Source: Actinernus sp. WN-2022 | Taxonomy: Eukaryota; Cnidaria; Anthozoa; Actiniaria; Actinernidae | Direction: 5' to 3' | Assembly (NCBI GenBank): GCA_030867875.1 | Contig: JAOWCC010000916.1 | Location: forward strand, 1,806,001 to 1,870,000 | Length of the DNA: 64,000 nucleotides | Shown here: positions 12,502 through 21,142 of the stretch, in pieces | Numbering within the stretch: position 1 is the stretch's first letter | Layout of the letters: each line of letters opens with the position of its first letter | Translations under genes and position numbers: made by a program | Notes under the pieces: model-generated | What the model was told of the DNA's origin: nothing | Database searches by the model: none | Seen by the model: the letters and a program-made list of their open reading frames with translations, nothing else

Positions 12502-13170
12502 ATGATCAACACGATGAAATTCCTATCGGCCGACGAAGTGGACAAAGCGAGCCGTGAACAATTTAAAGCGTTGACCCAGCATTTGTACGTGGCTTTGGTG
12601 ACCGCCGACATTTCGCAATGTTAAAGAATTCGTCCGAAAGAGGGATTCGCCGAGAATTGGGAGAAAGCTCGCCAAGGTTTTTCGCCGGAACACCTGAACG
12701 AATTCCAGCCCTATTTTGGGCAGATGTGTGCGTTGCCCGTAACGCTAGAGATGAGGGACGAGGTGGTAGCCAGCCTAAAACAACTCACGACCGACCAAGC
12801 GTATGTCATTTTGCAAACGTGGCAAGGCAAACTGTGGGAAAAGGGGACGGACGACATGGCCAAATTGTTTGGAGGATTTCTGCAGAGGGTACACCTCATG
12901 AACACCTATGAGAGGCATAGCGACCTCCCTCCCATGAGTCCGATGACGTCACGTTGGCCTCCCTGTACATGGCGGTGGTCTCCTACGCGAACGGGGATTG
13001 TTTTCAACGGGAGGGCAAACGCAAAGCCTTGACTTTGAAGATTCCTCCGCGTGGCTACAATGCGTGGCTACAACGCGTGGCTGTTTAAGTACGACAAGGA
13101 CAAAGTGCTCGTGTTCAAGTACAAGGAGGACATGAGGAGTGTGTGCCGGGCCCTCTTGGCCAAATTCTAA
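12502..13170 (+). pseudogene. Polinton protein A, helical, unknown function (broken)
   Basis: The first gene after the left TIR promoter. From ATG 12502 the frame encodes MINTMKFLSADEVDKASREQ and similar amphipathic helical text, interrupted by one in-frame TAA (12622-12624), then continues in the same frame through WQGKLWEKGTDDMAKLFGGF. A frameshift near 12940 moves the sense frame (LASLYMAVVSYANGDCF). A 13-bp tandem duplication at 13051-13076 shifts it back, and the frame ends at TAA 13168-13170 after KDKVLVFKYKEDMRSVC. The intact product would have been about 220 residues. I recognise no family. Only 9 bp separate it from the next ATG, so the two were probably co-transcribed. Confidence 0.65.
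13051..13082 (+). repeat. 13-bp tandem duplication inside gene A
   Basis: GTGGCTACAATGC is followed directly by GTGGCTACAACGC and then by a partial third copy (GTGGCT). Thirteen bases is not a multiple of three, so one copy is a frame-breaking slip; the reading that makes sense uses only one unit. Confidence 0.75.
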
Positions 13171-13179
13171 CAAGACCTG

Positions 13180-15335
13180 ATGAGCGAGAGAGAGATGTGG
13201 GACCGACAGAAGTTAGACGACGTGGTGAAGAAGGAGTTTTCTGTCGTGAAGAAGTTGCTGGAGGTGCGGTATTTGAAGGAACTGCAACACATGCTGGCGG
13301 GGTGCGTGCATTACTGGCTCAGCCTAGATGTGCTCCCCGCTGAGCGGGAGGCGCTGTACGCGATGATGTACGAGATGGTCATGAAGGAATTCGCCACCAT
13401 GAACGAGGCGGCCGTGTGCCACCATCTGGGAGTGGGCACCAAATGGTCCAGTTGCTCCTTACGCAGCAATTTCCTGAGGAGATGACGAACTTCTTGTTCC
13501 GCTGGTTTCCCCTGAAGGAGTGCCTGAAGCTGACATGGGTCGAGTTGTGCGAGACGCGAATGCAAGAAGACCTGGTCTGGGGAGAGCAGGGTTGCTTGTA
13601 CCGCAGCCGTACCCAAGACGTCCGTAACGACAGGTATTGGTACCACGCCGAATCCTACGATGCGGAGATGAGGGTGGTCAGTAAAATCACCTCTTCCCGC
13701 TACCTGAAGATAGAGTCGGCTTGCCAGTCCCATTTCGATAAAAGGTTCGGCGAACTACTCCCGGACCCCGACTTCCCAGCGCAAGAAAAACGGTACAACA
13801 GAGAGCGCGCCATCATAGTAGAGTATCAGCACTTCCTCGCTTATCTGTACTTCCATTTGTGTGAACGGTACAGCCAGGCCACCCTGCACTGGAACGACAC
13901 CCACAACCTCGGTCTGAGTTTTGACGAATGCCAGACCCAAGTGAGGAAGCATCACGAGAAAGATATCCAGGATTTATGCCCCCATGTCACGACCCAAATC
14001 CTCAACGAAGAGTACGATCTTCTGTTGCCTATCTGGGACCACTGCACCACCATGCTGTTGTACCAGCTGTATGACTATTCGGAGTTTGAGTTGTACGCCT
14101 ACGTCCAGGGAAGGAGAACCCGCTCCTGGCAAAGCGAGCGGTTGTACCGCTTGGCCTACCACCTCAGCCATTCTATGGTCACCACGAGCCTGAACCGTCG
14201 TAAAGTGCGTGCCTGTGTCCTTCCTGTGACACATGAGGTGGCCCGGCTGACCCCCGCGAGGAGATCCTGCCTTGTCTTGAGGGATCACTTGATCACAGCC
14301 CTAGCGAAGTATAAAGTGGAGGGAGATAAGGAAGACGGTGACGATCTAAATGAAGAAGAAGAGGCCGACAAGAGGGTGGCCCATAGGATGGCGCTTGACG
14401 ACGACGACGAAGACATGGAGGAAGAAGAGGACGGCGCTACAAAGAGTACGAAGAGAGAGAAGAGGTTGGAAGAAGAGGAGGCGTACGAAGAGAGGATGGC
14501 CGAGAAGAGAAAGTTGAAGAGGCCCAAAGAAGCTCTGTTGTGGTTCGTGACGGCCGTGCGGTACTTTGTGGACCGGTTGACCTTCCATATGCTGCAGAGG
14601 CGTGGGGACAATCATTTTGACCCGCATTTCGCGTTGACCCAAGGCAGCAAGGCTAGCCTGGACGACTTGATCATGGAAACAGAACCAGGGAGGAAGACTT
14701 GGGTAGAGATCATGGAAACGAACTACAAGGCGCATGTGCAAGGCACCTACTACGCTGTGCAGGAGGAGTTGGTCGCCACCCTGATCACCCACTGGTTCCG
14801 GAAGCGGAGGGTCTCGAGCGTGGACAATCCCCTCTACGACAAAGTGAGGCGTTTTGGGATGCATTACGTCACCGGCATTCACGACACGTACCCCTCGGAA
14901 ACCATGGAAGCCCTGGTGTGCGAGACGACACCCCCCATGACGGACGGGCTCTTCCCTTACCTTAACACGGTGGCCCACAGTTTTGCGTGGGGCCTCTTCG
15001 AGGTGGATGGAGAAGACAAGAAGCGGACCCCTAACTTTGCGCGAGAGCTATTGTTGAAGGCCTTGAGGAAGGTCCACTTGGATCTCGAGCAAGGGATCTG
15101 CGTGATCCAGCAAGCGGATGTCGTGTTCACCAATCCCCCGACCTACACCTACAAACTGTATGAAGACAGCGGCAGGACGGTTTCGTTTGAGAGCAAGCAT
15201 GCCACGACTCAAGACGCCATCGAAGACGATGTCTGCGTTTCTTCTCTTACCTTCGGCTTCTATTTTTTTTTTTCTGTAAAAAATAAAATAACATTTCAAG
15301 TGAAAAAGGACGGTGTCTGTCGTCTCCTTTTCTAG
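13180..15335 (+). pseudogene. Polinton protein B, large helical protein with acidic hinge (one frameshift)
   Basis: From ATG 13180 the frame reads MSEREMWDRQKLDDVVKKEF and runs to about 13440, where the sense frame moves to the one open until 15335. The combined product would be about 700 residues. It is predicted mainly helical, rich in Trp, Tyr, His and Leu, with a charged hinge encoded at 14320-14520 (runs such as LDDDDEDMEEEEDG and EKRLEEEEAYEERMAEKRK) separating an N-terminal and a C-terminal domain. It does not look like a beta-rich double jelly roll. No catalytic motif is visible and I recognise no family. The open frame runs through a poly-T tract and past an AATAAA at about 15284, so its true stop may have been lost. 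It lies between gene A and the integrase, a position usually held by accessory or structural genes. Confidence 0.7.
15283..15290 (+). terminator. Polyadenylation signal after gene B
   Basis: AAAAAATAAAATAA in an AT-rich dip between two GC-rich genes contains AATAAA. It overlaps the extreme 3' end of the open frame, supporting a natural end of protein B just upstream. Confidence 0.55.
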
Positions 15336-15508
15336 GGGAAAAAAGTATAAGGGAGGTGCCGCGCGCTAGACTTGGGGAGAGTACAGAATGCCCTGCGGCG
15401 GCGGAGGAGGTCCGTCCCTCAAGTGCCACGGCATTTTGAAACGTGTCCGTTGTCTCTTGGCGTGTTGCGGAGGAAAAGTGATTATTCAGGGCTCTCATTT
15501 TGAGGATT

Positions 15509-16080
15509 ATGGGGCGAAAGAAGGAGAAGAAAAAGAATCCTTCCGCCCTGCTCGAGGCGTTGTATTACGACCCCAGCAGCCCTGCTGCCTTTGGGGGTGC
15601 TGCCCGTCTGGTGAAAGCGGCTAACGAAGTGGGGGTGACACGCACCACCACTTTAGCGTGGCTGAAAAAACAATTGACCTTTACGTTGCACCGCCCTTTT
15701 CTAAAAAAAATTCTGCGAGGGCGCGTGCACGTGCTGGCCCTCGACGAGCAATGGCAGAAGGATCTGGTGGATATGCAAGCCACGAGTTCCTTCAACAAGG
15801 GCTACAAACACATTTTGACCATCATCGATGTGTTGTCCAAGTACGCGTGGGCGGTCCCCCTGAAGAACAAGACTATCGCACCCCTCCCGTCTACCGGTTG
15901 GAGGACTTGAGCGGGGAAGTGTTGCCGGTTGCCGTGGAAAAAGAAAGTCTCTTTATCATCGGCACGAAGAAGAACCAGGAAGAAGTCTTGGTGAAATGGG
16001 AAGGGTACCCCTCTAAATTTAACAGCTGGGTCCCGGTCACTCAGCTCCAGACCCAAACGTATGGTAGAAAAAAGAAATAA
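15509..16080 (+). pseudogene. Polinton integrase with chromodomain, internally deleted
   Basis: The N-terminal part from ATG 15509 is typical: MGRKKEKKKNPSALLEALYY, a helical domain (LVKAANEVGVTRTTTLAWL), then LALDEQWQKDLVDMQ holding the first catalytic Asp and IDVLSKYAWAVPLKNK. Right after that (about 15880) the frame is lost. The next recognisable text, in another frame, is the tail VYRLEDLSGEVLPVAVE and a chromodomain (EEVLVKWEGYPSKFNSWV) ending at 16080. The segment that should hold the second Asp and the Glu of the DDE triad is missing. Family members use this fold to insert the linear element with a 6-bp stagger, and the chromodomain is thought to guide targeting. A TATA-like AAGTATAAGGG lies at about 15343. 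Confidence 0.88.
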
Positions 16081-16125
16081 GAGTTGGGTGTCCTGAGGGC
16101 CGGATTCATTTGCGAGAAAGGGAGG

Positions 16126-16572
16126 ATGGAGGAGGTAGAGGAATGGTACATTACCGTCACCAACGGGACGAGTACCTACATCTACACCAATGCCCCGTCC
16201 CGGTTCCGTATCCATCTCCCGCAAATGTACGAGTTGTCTCCGGACTGGGAAATGGCGGTCACGCAACTGGTCTTCCCCAGGCCCCCAAAGAAGAAGACGC
16301 TTTACATGTACTGTGATTTGGTGGAACCCAGTATTGTGGGGGATACGAAAGCCCCACTGTTGAGAGTCCTTTTTTCAGGGACCGGTGGCGACACGATCCA
16401 AGAACGCAACTTTACCACCCTGTTCTACAGGCGGTTGGCCAAGACGGTGTTTGAGGATTTCGAAATCCTTATAACCGACGAGCACGGGAAACTTGTTTCA
16501 TTTCCACAAACCTCTAAGGTGGAAGTGACCCTCCATTTCCGGAAAGCATGGACCCCGACCGCATCTGGATGA
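16126..16572 (+). CDS. Short capsid-module paralogue (internally deleted copy), 148 aa
   Basis: The frame is open from ATG 16126. Residues 1-55 (EEWYITVTNGTSTYIYTNAP, then FRIHLPQMYELSPDWEMAVT) correspond to the start of the next gene. Without transition the protein then enters the family's C-terminal block LYMYCDLVEPSIVGDTKAPL and ends with LAKTVFEDFEILITDEHG and a beta-rich tail. The full-length neighbour has about 240 residues between these blocks. Polinton proteins with this N- and C-terminal pair are common in cnidarian genomes and belong to the capsid gene cluster; which capsid part they form is not certain to me. The stop overlaps the next start by 25 bp. Confidence 0.7.
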   Translation: MEEVEEWYITVTNGTSTYIYTNAPSRFRIHLPQMYELSPDWEMAVTQLVFPRPPKKKTLYMYCDLVEPSIVGDTKAPLLRVLFSGTGGDTIQERNFTTLFYRRLAKTVFEDFEILITDEHGKLVSFPQTSKVEVTLHFRKAWTPTASG

Positions 16573-17844
16573 CATTGCCTAGCGTGGCCAGCAGGGCTAC
16601 CTTTCCCAATAACATGGGATCCCATTTTCGTATCCGTCTGCCGGAGATGTTGGTCTTGGACCGACGGTCGAAGATGGCCCTCTGCCACCTGCAATTTCCA
16701 CGCGCCTGGGATGAATTGTTCCCTGAAGAGCAAGACCGCCAATTTACGCTGATCCAAGAAAAACTTCGCCAAGAAGTAGAGACCTCGACCACCCTCACCT
16801 TTGATTCCCAGCATTTCGAAATGGTCACAGAACTGGTCTATGCTCTGCGCCGGGCTTTGGTGCAAGGTGGGTTCCAAGCGATCCTCAAAACATTTAACGT
16901 CCTGCCGGAACGCCTCGATAAAACAAAGGCCAAGACCACCCTGGAATTGAAACAAACCTCAACGGACGGGTACATTTTAGCCCTCCCCCTTCCACTGGCC
17001 TACATGATCGGTTTGGAGGAAGATCCCAAAAAGGCCGCCGCGCATCCCCAATACATGATGAAAAAACCAGGTCCCCACACCCCCTTGATGTCCAGTTTCG
17101 TTGGGGTCTGCACGGGCTCGGTGGAGAAAGACCGAACCGTGTACTACCTGGGTACCGCGACCAGGGAATACGGTGCTATCGCGTTGTACAAGCATCACAA
17201 GATCAAATCCACCTTTGTGTTACCGACAGGGAATTACGCGAACGCCAAAGCTGTCGTTGTGGCCCTTCCGAACTTCTCACCTCCTGTGGTATGGAATTGG
17301 CTCCCCAACCTCCCCAAAGGGTCCTTAAGGCCGACCCTTCGACTCGTCCAGGCGGACGTGCATCTTGTTATGAGCCCTTGGCTGGCCAAGCTGTTGGGGT
17401 TTGGCGACGGGCACACGCCCGAATACTTTTCGCAGACCGAGAACATAGTCAAGAATCTACGACCCTGATGGGGTATCAGCCCGAGTGTTGGTCCACCTAT
17501 TATTCCGGCGTGAAATTCTCAACGACCAAACCCTACCTGCTCAATCGCGATTTTAAACATCAGTCCGTGCGCAGTTTGTACGTGTACTGCGATCTGATTG
17601 AGCCGCATATCGTGGGGGATGTGAAAGCGCCCTTGCTGAGGGTCGTGTCGGCCCAGGTCTCTTACAACAAGGTGGTGGAACGAGACTTTCCGGTCATGGG
17701 CTACTTCCGCTCGCCAAAACGGTATTTGACACACTGGAAATCCTTATAACCGACGAGTCAGGCCAACGCATCTCATTCACCTCAACAGCGACCGTGGTGG
17801 CGACATTGGAATTTGTGAAGCGTGCTCTGAAAAGGAAAGGATGA
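16548..17844 (+). pseudogene. Full-length capsid-module protein (two frameshifts)
   Basis: From ATG 16548 the frame encodes WMTLPSVASRATFPNNMGSH and FRIRLPEMLVLDRRSKMALC, the N-terminal signature, then a ~240-residue centre (YILALPLPLAYMIGLEEDP and LVMSPWLAKLLGFGDGH). The frame ends at 17468. The conserved C-terminal block SLYVYCDLIEPHIVGDVKAP continues in another frame at about 17565-17640, and a second shift near 17703 leads to LAKTVFDTLEILITDESG and a basic end at 17842-17844. Intact length would be about 430 residues. Beta-rich composition and position between integrase and protease fit a jelly-roll capsid component, but I cannot tell major from minor capsid. Its stop overlaps the next ATG (ATGA). 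Confidence 0.72.
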
Positions 17845-18473
17845 ATTATGGACCGTCTACGGGGACTATGGCACCGGTGCCATCTATGGGGGACGTGGTT
17901 GGCGGAGGGTCTTCGATACCTGTGTTCCATGCCCACGCCTCCAGCCCTCAACGCACGCCCACCTCCATTCCTGTCTTCCAAGGGGGTCGGGGGCAGCAAG
18001 GCGGCGGGGGAGTCATCCCTATCCGTTGGAATGAACTCGGGGGTTACGGACTGGTCAAGAATCAAAAGGGTGGGCTCTTGCCCCTAGCGCTAGCCCCTTT
18101 GGCCGCCATGGCGGGCAAAGCGCTGGCCGGTACCGTCGCAGGGGCGGTGGCTAAAACAGGAGGACAAAAGATTCTCGCTCATCTGAAAAAGAAATTTGGC
18201 AAGAGGGTGGTGAAACAAAGCGTGAAGGACACGAGTCAAGGGGCGGCCCGTGTGCTCGGCAAGAAAACCAGTAAAAAGTTGATCCAAGGCCTAGAAAAGA
18301 TAGCGGGGGTGGCGCCGAAAAAGAAAAAGACGAAGAAACCGGCGAAGCGACCCGTGGCACGGCCCGCGGCCAACAAGAATAAAAGAAAGACAAAACAGGC
18401 TCTCCCTCTCATTCCTTCGAAGGCCATCAAGCGTGCACGTGTCGCGAGAGATATCTTTGACGTTGATTATTGA
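17841..18473 (+). CDS. Basic pX/pVI-like protein 1, 210 aa
   Basis: The ATG at 17841 overlaps the preceding stop. Residues 1-60 are Pro/Gly/Ser-rich and low-complexity. Residues 66-70 are LGGYG, a match to the adenain-type cleavage pattern (M/I/L)xGx-G known from adenoviruses. Residues about 78-110 form a hydrophobic Ala/Gly-rich segment (GLLPLALAPLAAMAGKALAG). The C-terminal half is strongly basic (PKKKKTKKPAKRP). Such proteins in Polintons and adenoviruses condense DNA or disrupt membranes and are processed by the protease, which here is encoded by the next gene. The frame is fully open, in contrast to its neighbours. Function is inferred from architecture only. Confidence 0.7.
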   Translation: MNYGPSTGTMAPVPSMGDVVGGGSSIPVFHAHASSPQRTPTSIPVFQGGRGQQGGGGVIPIRWNELGGYGLVKNQKGGLLPLALAPLAAMAGKALAGTVAGAVAKTGGQKILAHLKKKFGKRVVKQSVKDTSQGAARVLGKKTSKKLIQGLEKIAGVAPKKKKTKKPAKRPVARPAANKNKRKTKQALPLIPSKAIKRARVARDIFDVDY

Positions 18474-18478
18474 ACACC

Positions 18479-18978
18479 ATGACTACGGTCGCAGGCATGG
18501 GCAAACCGCCCCTACCCAACATGTTGGGCGGCTACAACACCCATTTGGATTTTTTCGGCAAGGAATTGGCTCAAGCGGTCGAAGAACGACGCTATTGGAC
18601 GGAGCACGCCGACGGCCCAGGCACCCATTGGTTGGCCTTTTATTTTCCGCGCCAAGGCCTCTTATTACGGGTTGCAAGAGTACGTGCGGCAGGGGAACGC
18701 CCAGCATAGGGAAAACAACGTGATGTTGCAAGGGAACAAGTCCAACGTGTGCGGTAGTTATTGCCTGTACTACCTCCTGCGCCGAGCCCACGGACGGACC
18801 CTGGCGGGAGGTCCTGCAGAACCTCCAGCGGTGGAAGTCCAAGACAACCAGGGACCGGGCCCTCCAAGCCTGGCAGCGCCAGTACCAGCACCGGAGTGTG
18901 GCGCGGTGGCAGCAGCAAGACAGTTTTCTTCACGATCAGTGTGTTATCAGTTTGAGAGACACTAAAAAAATAAAATAA
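18479..18978 (+). pseudogene. Adenain-like cysteine protease (broken, middle deleted)
   Basis: From ATG 18479: PLPNMLGGYNTHLDFFG, then GTHWLAFYF with the catalytic His (HW) of C5/Ulp-type proteases. The frame is then lost (about 18650). In a second frame follow QEYVRQGN and NKSNVCGSYCLYYLLRR, where the Cys of NVCG is the nucleophile and the Gln/Asn region precedes it. A third frame gives a plausible C-terminus (LQAWQRQYQHRSV, DQCVISLRDTK) ending at 18976-18978. The block between His and Cys that normally carries the acidic triad member appears deleted. In intact elements this enzyme cleaves capsid precursors. An AATAAA signal overlaps the stop. Confidence 0.8.
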
Positions 18979-18980
18979 AA
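18966..18980 (+). terminator. Polyadenylation signal after the protease
   Basis: AAAAAAATAAAATAAAAC contains an AATAAA at the end of the protease frame, about 60 bp before the ATPase ATG. Confidence 0.55.
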
Positions 18981-19031
18981 CAAGGAAACCCACCTCCATG
19001 TCTTGTTATTCTTGGGAAGGGGTGAGGCACG

Positions 19032-19949
19032 ATGGATGTCCGCTTCCAAGCGCCCTGCAATATCTTGATCACGGGTCAGAGTCAATCGGGAAAAACGGTG
19101 TTCACCGAAAGACTCTTGCACCATGTGAAATCCCATTTCACCCAACCACCCCTCACGATCGTGTACTGCTATGGCAGCGCCTGGCAACCCCGTTTCACAG
19201 CCATGCAAAAACAATTGGGGGTGAAATTTGTGGCGGGGCTTCCCGACGATCCGTACGCCCCCTTTCGCGGCAAGCCGGGCCTCTTGATCCTGGACGATTT
19301 GATGAAAGAAGGCTCCAAGGACGAGCGGGTGGTGGACCTGTTCACCAAAGGCTCGCACCACCACAACATTTCCGTGCTGTACCTGACCCAGAACATTTTC
19401 CCCCCAGGCAAGTACGCGCGCACCATTTCCATCAACGCCCACTACCTGGTGGCTTTTAAAAACGCTCGGGATTCGTTGCAAGTCCGGAAATTGGCCGAGC
19501 AGGCCTTTCCGGGGGAAGTGCCGGCAGTGATGCGGGCCTACCAGGACGCTACCCAACGTCCCTTTGGCTACCTCCTCTTCGACCTGCACCCCAGGACCCC
19601 GCCCCAAATCCGGCTGCGCACCAACATTTTGTCCGAGGAGGGAAAACAGCATCACGCCTACGTGCTGGAGGAGGATCAAAAGGGAGGGGGTGCCATTTTT
19701 GACCTGATTAAGCTCATAGCAAAAACACCCAAGGCTGTGATTCCTGGTTTCTCCTACAACAAGCTCTACTACAAACTAGGAAAACACCTCGTAGGAAAGC
19801 AACTAAGAGAGCAACTAGGAGGCTCCAAGAAGAAGAAGAAGACGGCTAAAAGAGTGAAAAAAACAAAGGGCCGCGTCCCATCCCAATCACTTCGTGGGGC
19901 CGTGTGGAAAAGGCCTAACAACAAAACAACCTTCCATCCCCCCTTTTGA
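19032..19949 (+). CDS. A32/FtsK-like genome-packaging ATPase, 305 aa, intact
   Basis: The frame is open from ATG 19032. Walker A is GQSQSGKT (residues 15-22) and Walker B is LLILDDLM (84-91). They are followed by the family's sensor-like block LFTKGSHHHNISVLYLTQN and by TISINAHYLVAFKNARD and RPFGYLLFDLHP, all characteristic of Polinton packaging ATPases, which drive DNA into preformed capsids. After the usual end of the domain (about residue 200, TNIL) there is an extra tail of ~100 residues with a Lys-rich stretch (GSKKKKKTAKRVKKTKGR) that could bind DNA or be a fused core-protein remnant. No frameshift or stop is present, so it is the best-preserved enzyme of the element. Confidence 0.93.
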   Translation: MDVRFQAPCNILITGQSQSGKTVFTERLLHHVKSHFTQPPLTIVYCYGSAWQPRFTAMQKQLGVKFVAGLPDDPYAPFRGKPGLLILDDLMKEGSKDERVVDLFTKGSHHHNISVLYLTQNIFPPGKYARTISINAHYLVAFKNARDSLQVRKLAEQAFPGEVPAVMRAYQDATQRPFGYLLFDLHPRTPPQIRLRTNILSEEGKQHHAYVLEEDQKGGGAIFDLIKLIAKTPKAVIPGFSYNKLYYKLGKHLVGKQLREQLGGSKKKKKTAKRVKKTKGRVPSQSLRGAVWKRPNNKTTFHPPF

Positions 19950-20032
19950 AGGTCCTGAGTGGCGAAGGGAACAAAGTGGATTGGATTAACTTTATAGGCT
20001 AAGGCCCCCAGGGAAACCGTTCAGTTGTGGTG

Positions 20033-20638
20033 ATGGCCTCCCCCTTGCTTCAACGCAGCGCCACGTTCCTCCGACAATTTGCCAAAGCGGATCTCGGCCA
20101 GAAAAAGAAACTCATCCGGGCCGCGAGCCAACATCAAATCAACGCCGTCAGCGAAGTGGTGCACAACGCCTTGCTCGGAACTTTTCCGATAGGCGCCCGT
20201 GCGAAGAAAAGTTTTGCCCCCATCAAGGCGAAACTTCGAAAAATAGCCAACAAAGCCCTGCCGCCGGCCGTGAGGCGAAGGATTCTGCTCTCCTCCTCGA
20301 CAGCGTTGCAGAAAGCCAAGCTTAAAAAGGCCGTGGGTCAGCGAGGAGGGTTCATTTTCACGACCGCCGCCCTCATTGCCGCAGCCGTTCTTGCTGGCAA
20401 AGCCGTGGCCGCTGGCGCCATCAGTGGAGGCGTGGGTTACGGAGTCAAGAAAGCTCTGGAGCAAGCCGGAGGGGTCGTTGCGCCGGAGGGGTCGTTGTTC
20501 CGTAGAGGGTTAAGTTTAATGGTCAAGAAAGAGCTGGAACAAGCCGGAGGGTATTTTGCTCCAGGGTACCCGACGACAAAATACCCTTCCCCGCAAGAGT
20601 ACGCCCGAGAACTGAGTCAACCTTATATCTGGTCCTGA
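20033..20638 (+). CDS. pX-like basic/hydrophobic Polinton protein 2, 201 aa
   Basis: ATG 20033 is chosen because the family starts close to the helical block LLQRSATFLRQFAKADLGQK. The layout is a basic N-terminal helical region (LIRAASQHQINAVSEVVHNA, then ARAKKSFAPIKAKLRKIANK), the common turn GQRGGF at about residue 100, a hydrophobic Ala/Gly segment (TTAALIAAAVLAGKAVAAG), and a C-terminal part with a twofold repeat (KKALEQAGG, KKELEQAGG). This architecture is very common in cnidarian Polintons next to the ATPase. The role as core or membrane-active minor capsid protein is inferred from adenovirus analogues. Its TGA is immediately followed by the next ATG. Confidence 0.75.
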   Translation: MASPLLQRSATFLRQFAKADLGQKKKLIRAASQHQINAVSEVVHNALLGTFPIGARAKKSFAPIKAKLRKIANKALPPAVRRRILLSSSTALQKAKLKKAVGQRGGFIFTTAALIAAAVLAGKAVAAGAISGGVGYGVKKALEQAGGVVAPEGSLFRRGLSLMVKKELEQAGGYFAPGYPTTKYPSPQEYARELSQPYIWS

Positions 20639-20926
20639 ATGGTCCAAAAAATCCGCAACTTGCCGGCGCCCGAGGGTACTGACCCGGCCCGGTGGCAGTT
20701 GTTTTTAGCCCGCATGCGAAAAATGCAGCGCCAAACCTTGCCAGGTAAAAAAGTCAGCAGGACCGTGTGGGCGGCGAAGCAAATCCGAAGAAAGTATAAG
20801 ACGCGGCAGCCCAAGAAGAAATCCCAGACAGGGAAAAGGAAGCGGCCCCCAAACCACCCTCCAGCCCCAGAAGGAATTTCGGTGACGCGATGGTCAGTGA
20901 AGCGACACAAACGAAAAAAGCGATGA
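20639..20926 (+). CDS. Small very basic protein, 95 aa
   Basis: The frame starts at the ATG directly abutting the previous stop (TGAATG). It is rich in Lys and Arg throughout (GKKVSRTVWAAKQIRRKYKT, QPKKKSQTGKRKRPP) and carries a twofold PAPEG motif near both ends (residues about 9-13 and 74-78), suggesting an internal duplication. It probably binds nucleic acid, for example as a core protein. I recognise no named family. Confidence 0.6.
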   Translation: MVQKIRNLPAPEGTDPARWQLFLARMRKMQRQTLPGKKVSRTVWAAKQIRRKYKTRQPKKKSQTGKRKRPPNHPPAPEGISVTRWSVKRHKRKKR

Positions 20927-21129
20927 AAGAGGCCGAGGGGGCCGCCACGGGAAAGAACCCTATGCACATGGTCTTGGTGTCGGAAGAGTCCATGCGGTGG
21001 TTGGAACAACAGCTTCGTGTGGACACGACCAAAGGGGTGAAAGTGCTCAGTCAGTACCAAAATGCCATGGCGCAGGTCCTAGAAACAAGATTTACTCCAA
21101 AAATACGTCCGGCGTCGCGAAACCATTGA
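20890..21129 (+). CDS. Small acidic/helical protein, 79 aa, overlapping start
   Basis: The ATG at 20890 lies 37 bp inside the upstream gene in another frame. The product (VSEATQTKKAMKEAEGAATG, then VSEESMRWLEQQLRVDTTKG) is hydrophilic and likely helical. There is no recognised family. The overlap and the open frame in a compact gene string argue for a real gene, but the small size keeps confidence modest. Confidence 0.45.
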   Translation: MVSEATQTKKAMKEAEGAATGKNPMHMVLVSEESMRWLEQQLRVDTTKGVKVLSQYQNAMAQVLETRFTPKIRPASRNH

Positions 21130-21142
21130 GCCTAGTCCCTTC

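Noticed and set aside
13311..14978. Long minus-strand open frames at 13311-13733, 13974-14288 and 14346-14978
   Set aside because: They lie antisense to the strongly coding protein B frame and consist of shadow text (Ser and Val runs opposite Asp/Glu codons) without motifs.
18936..19679. 247-codon minus-strand open frame opposite the ATPase
   Set aside because: The plus strand has Walker A/B and family blocks; the antisense frame is an artefact of GC-rich codon use.
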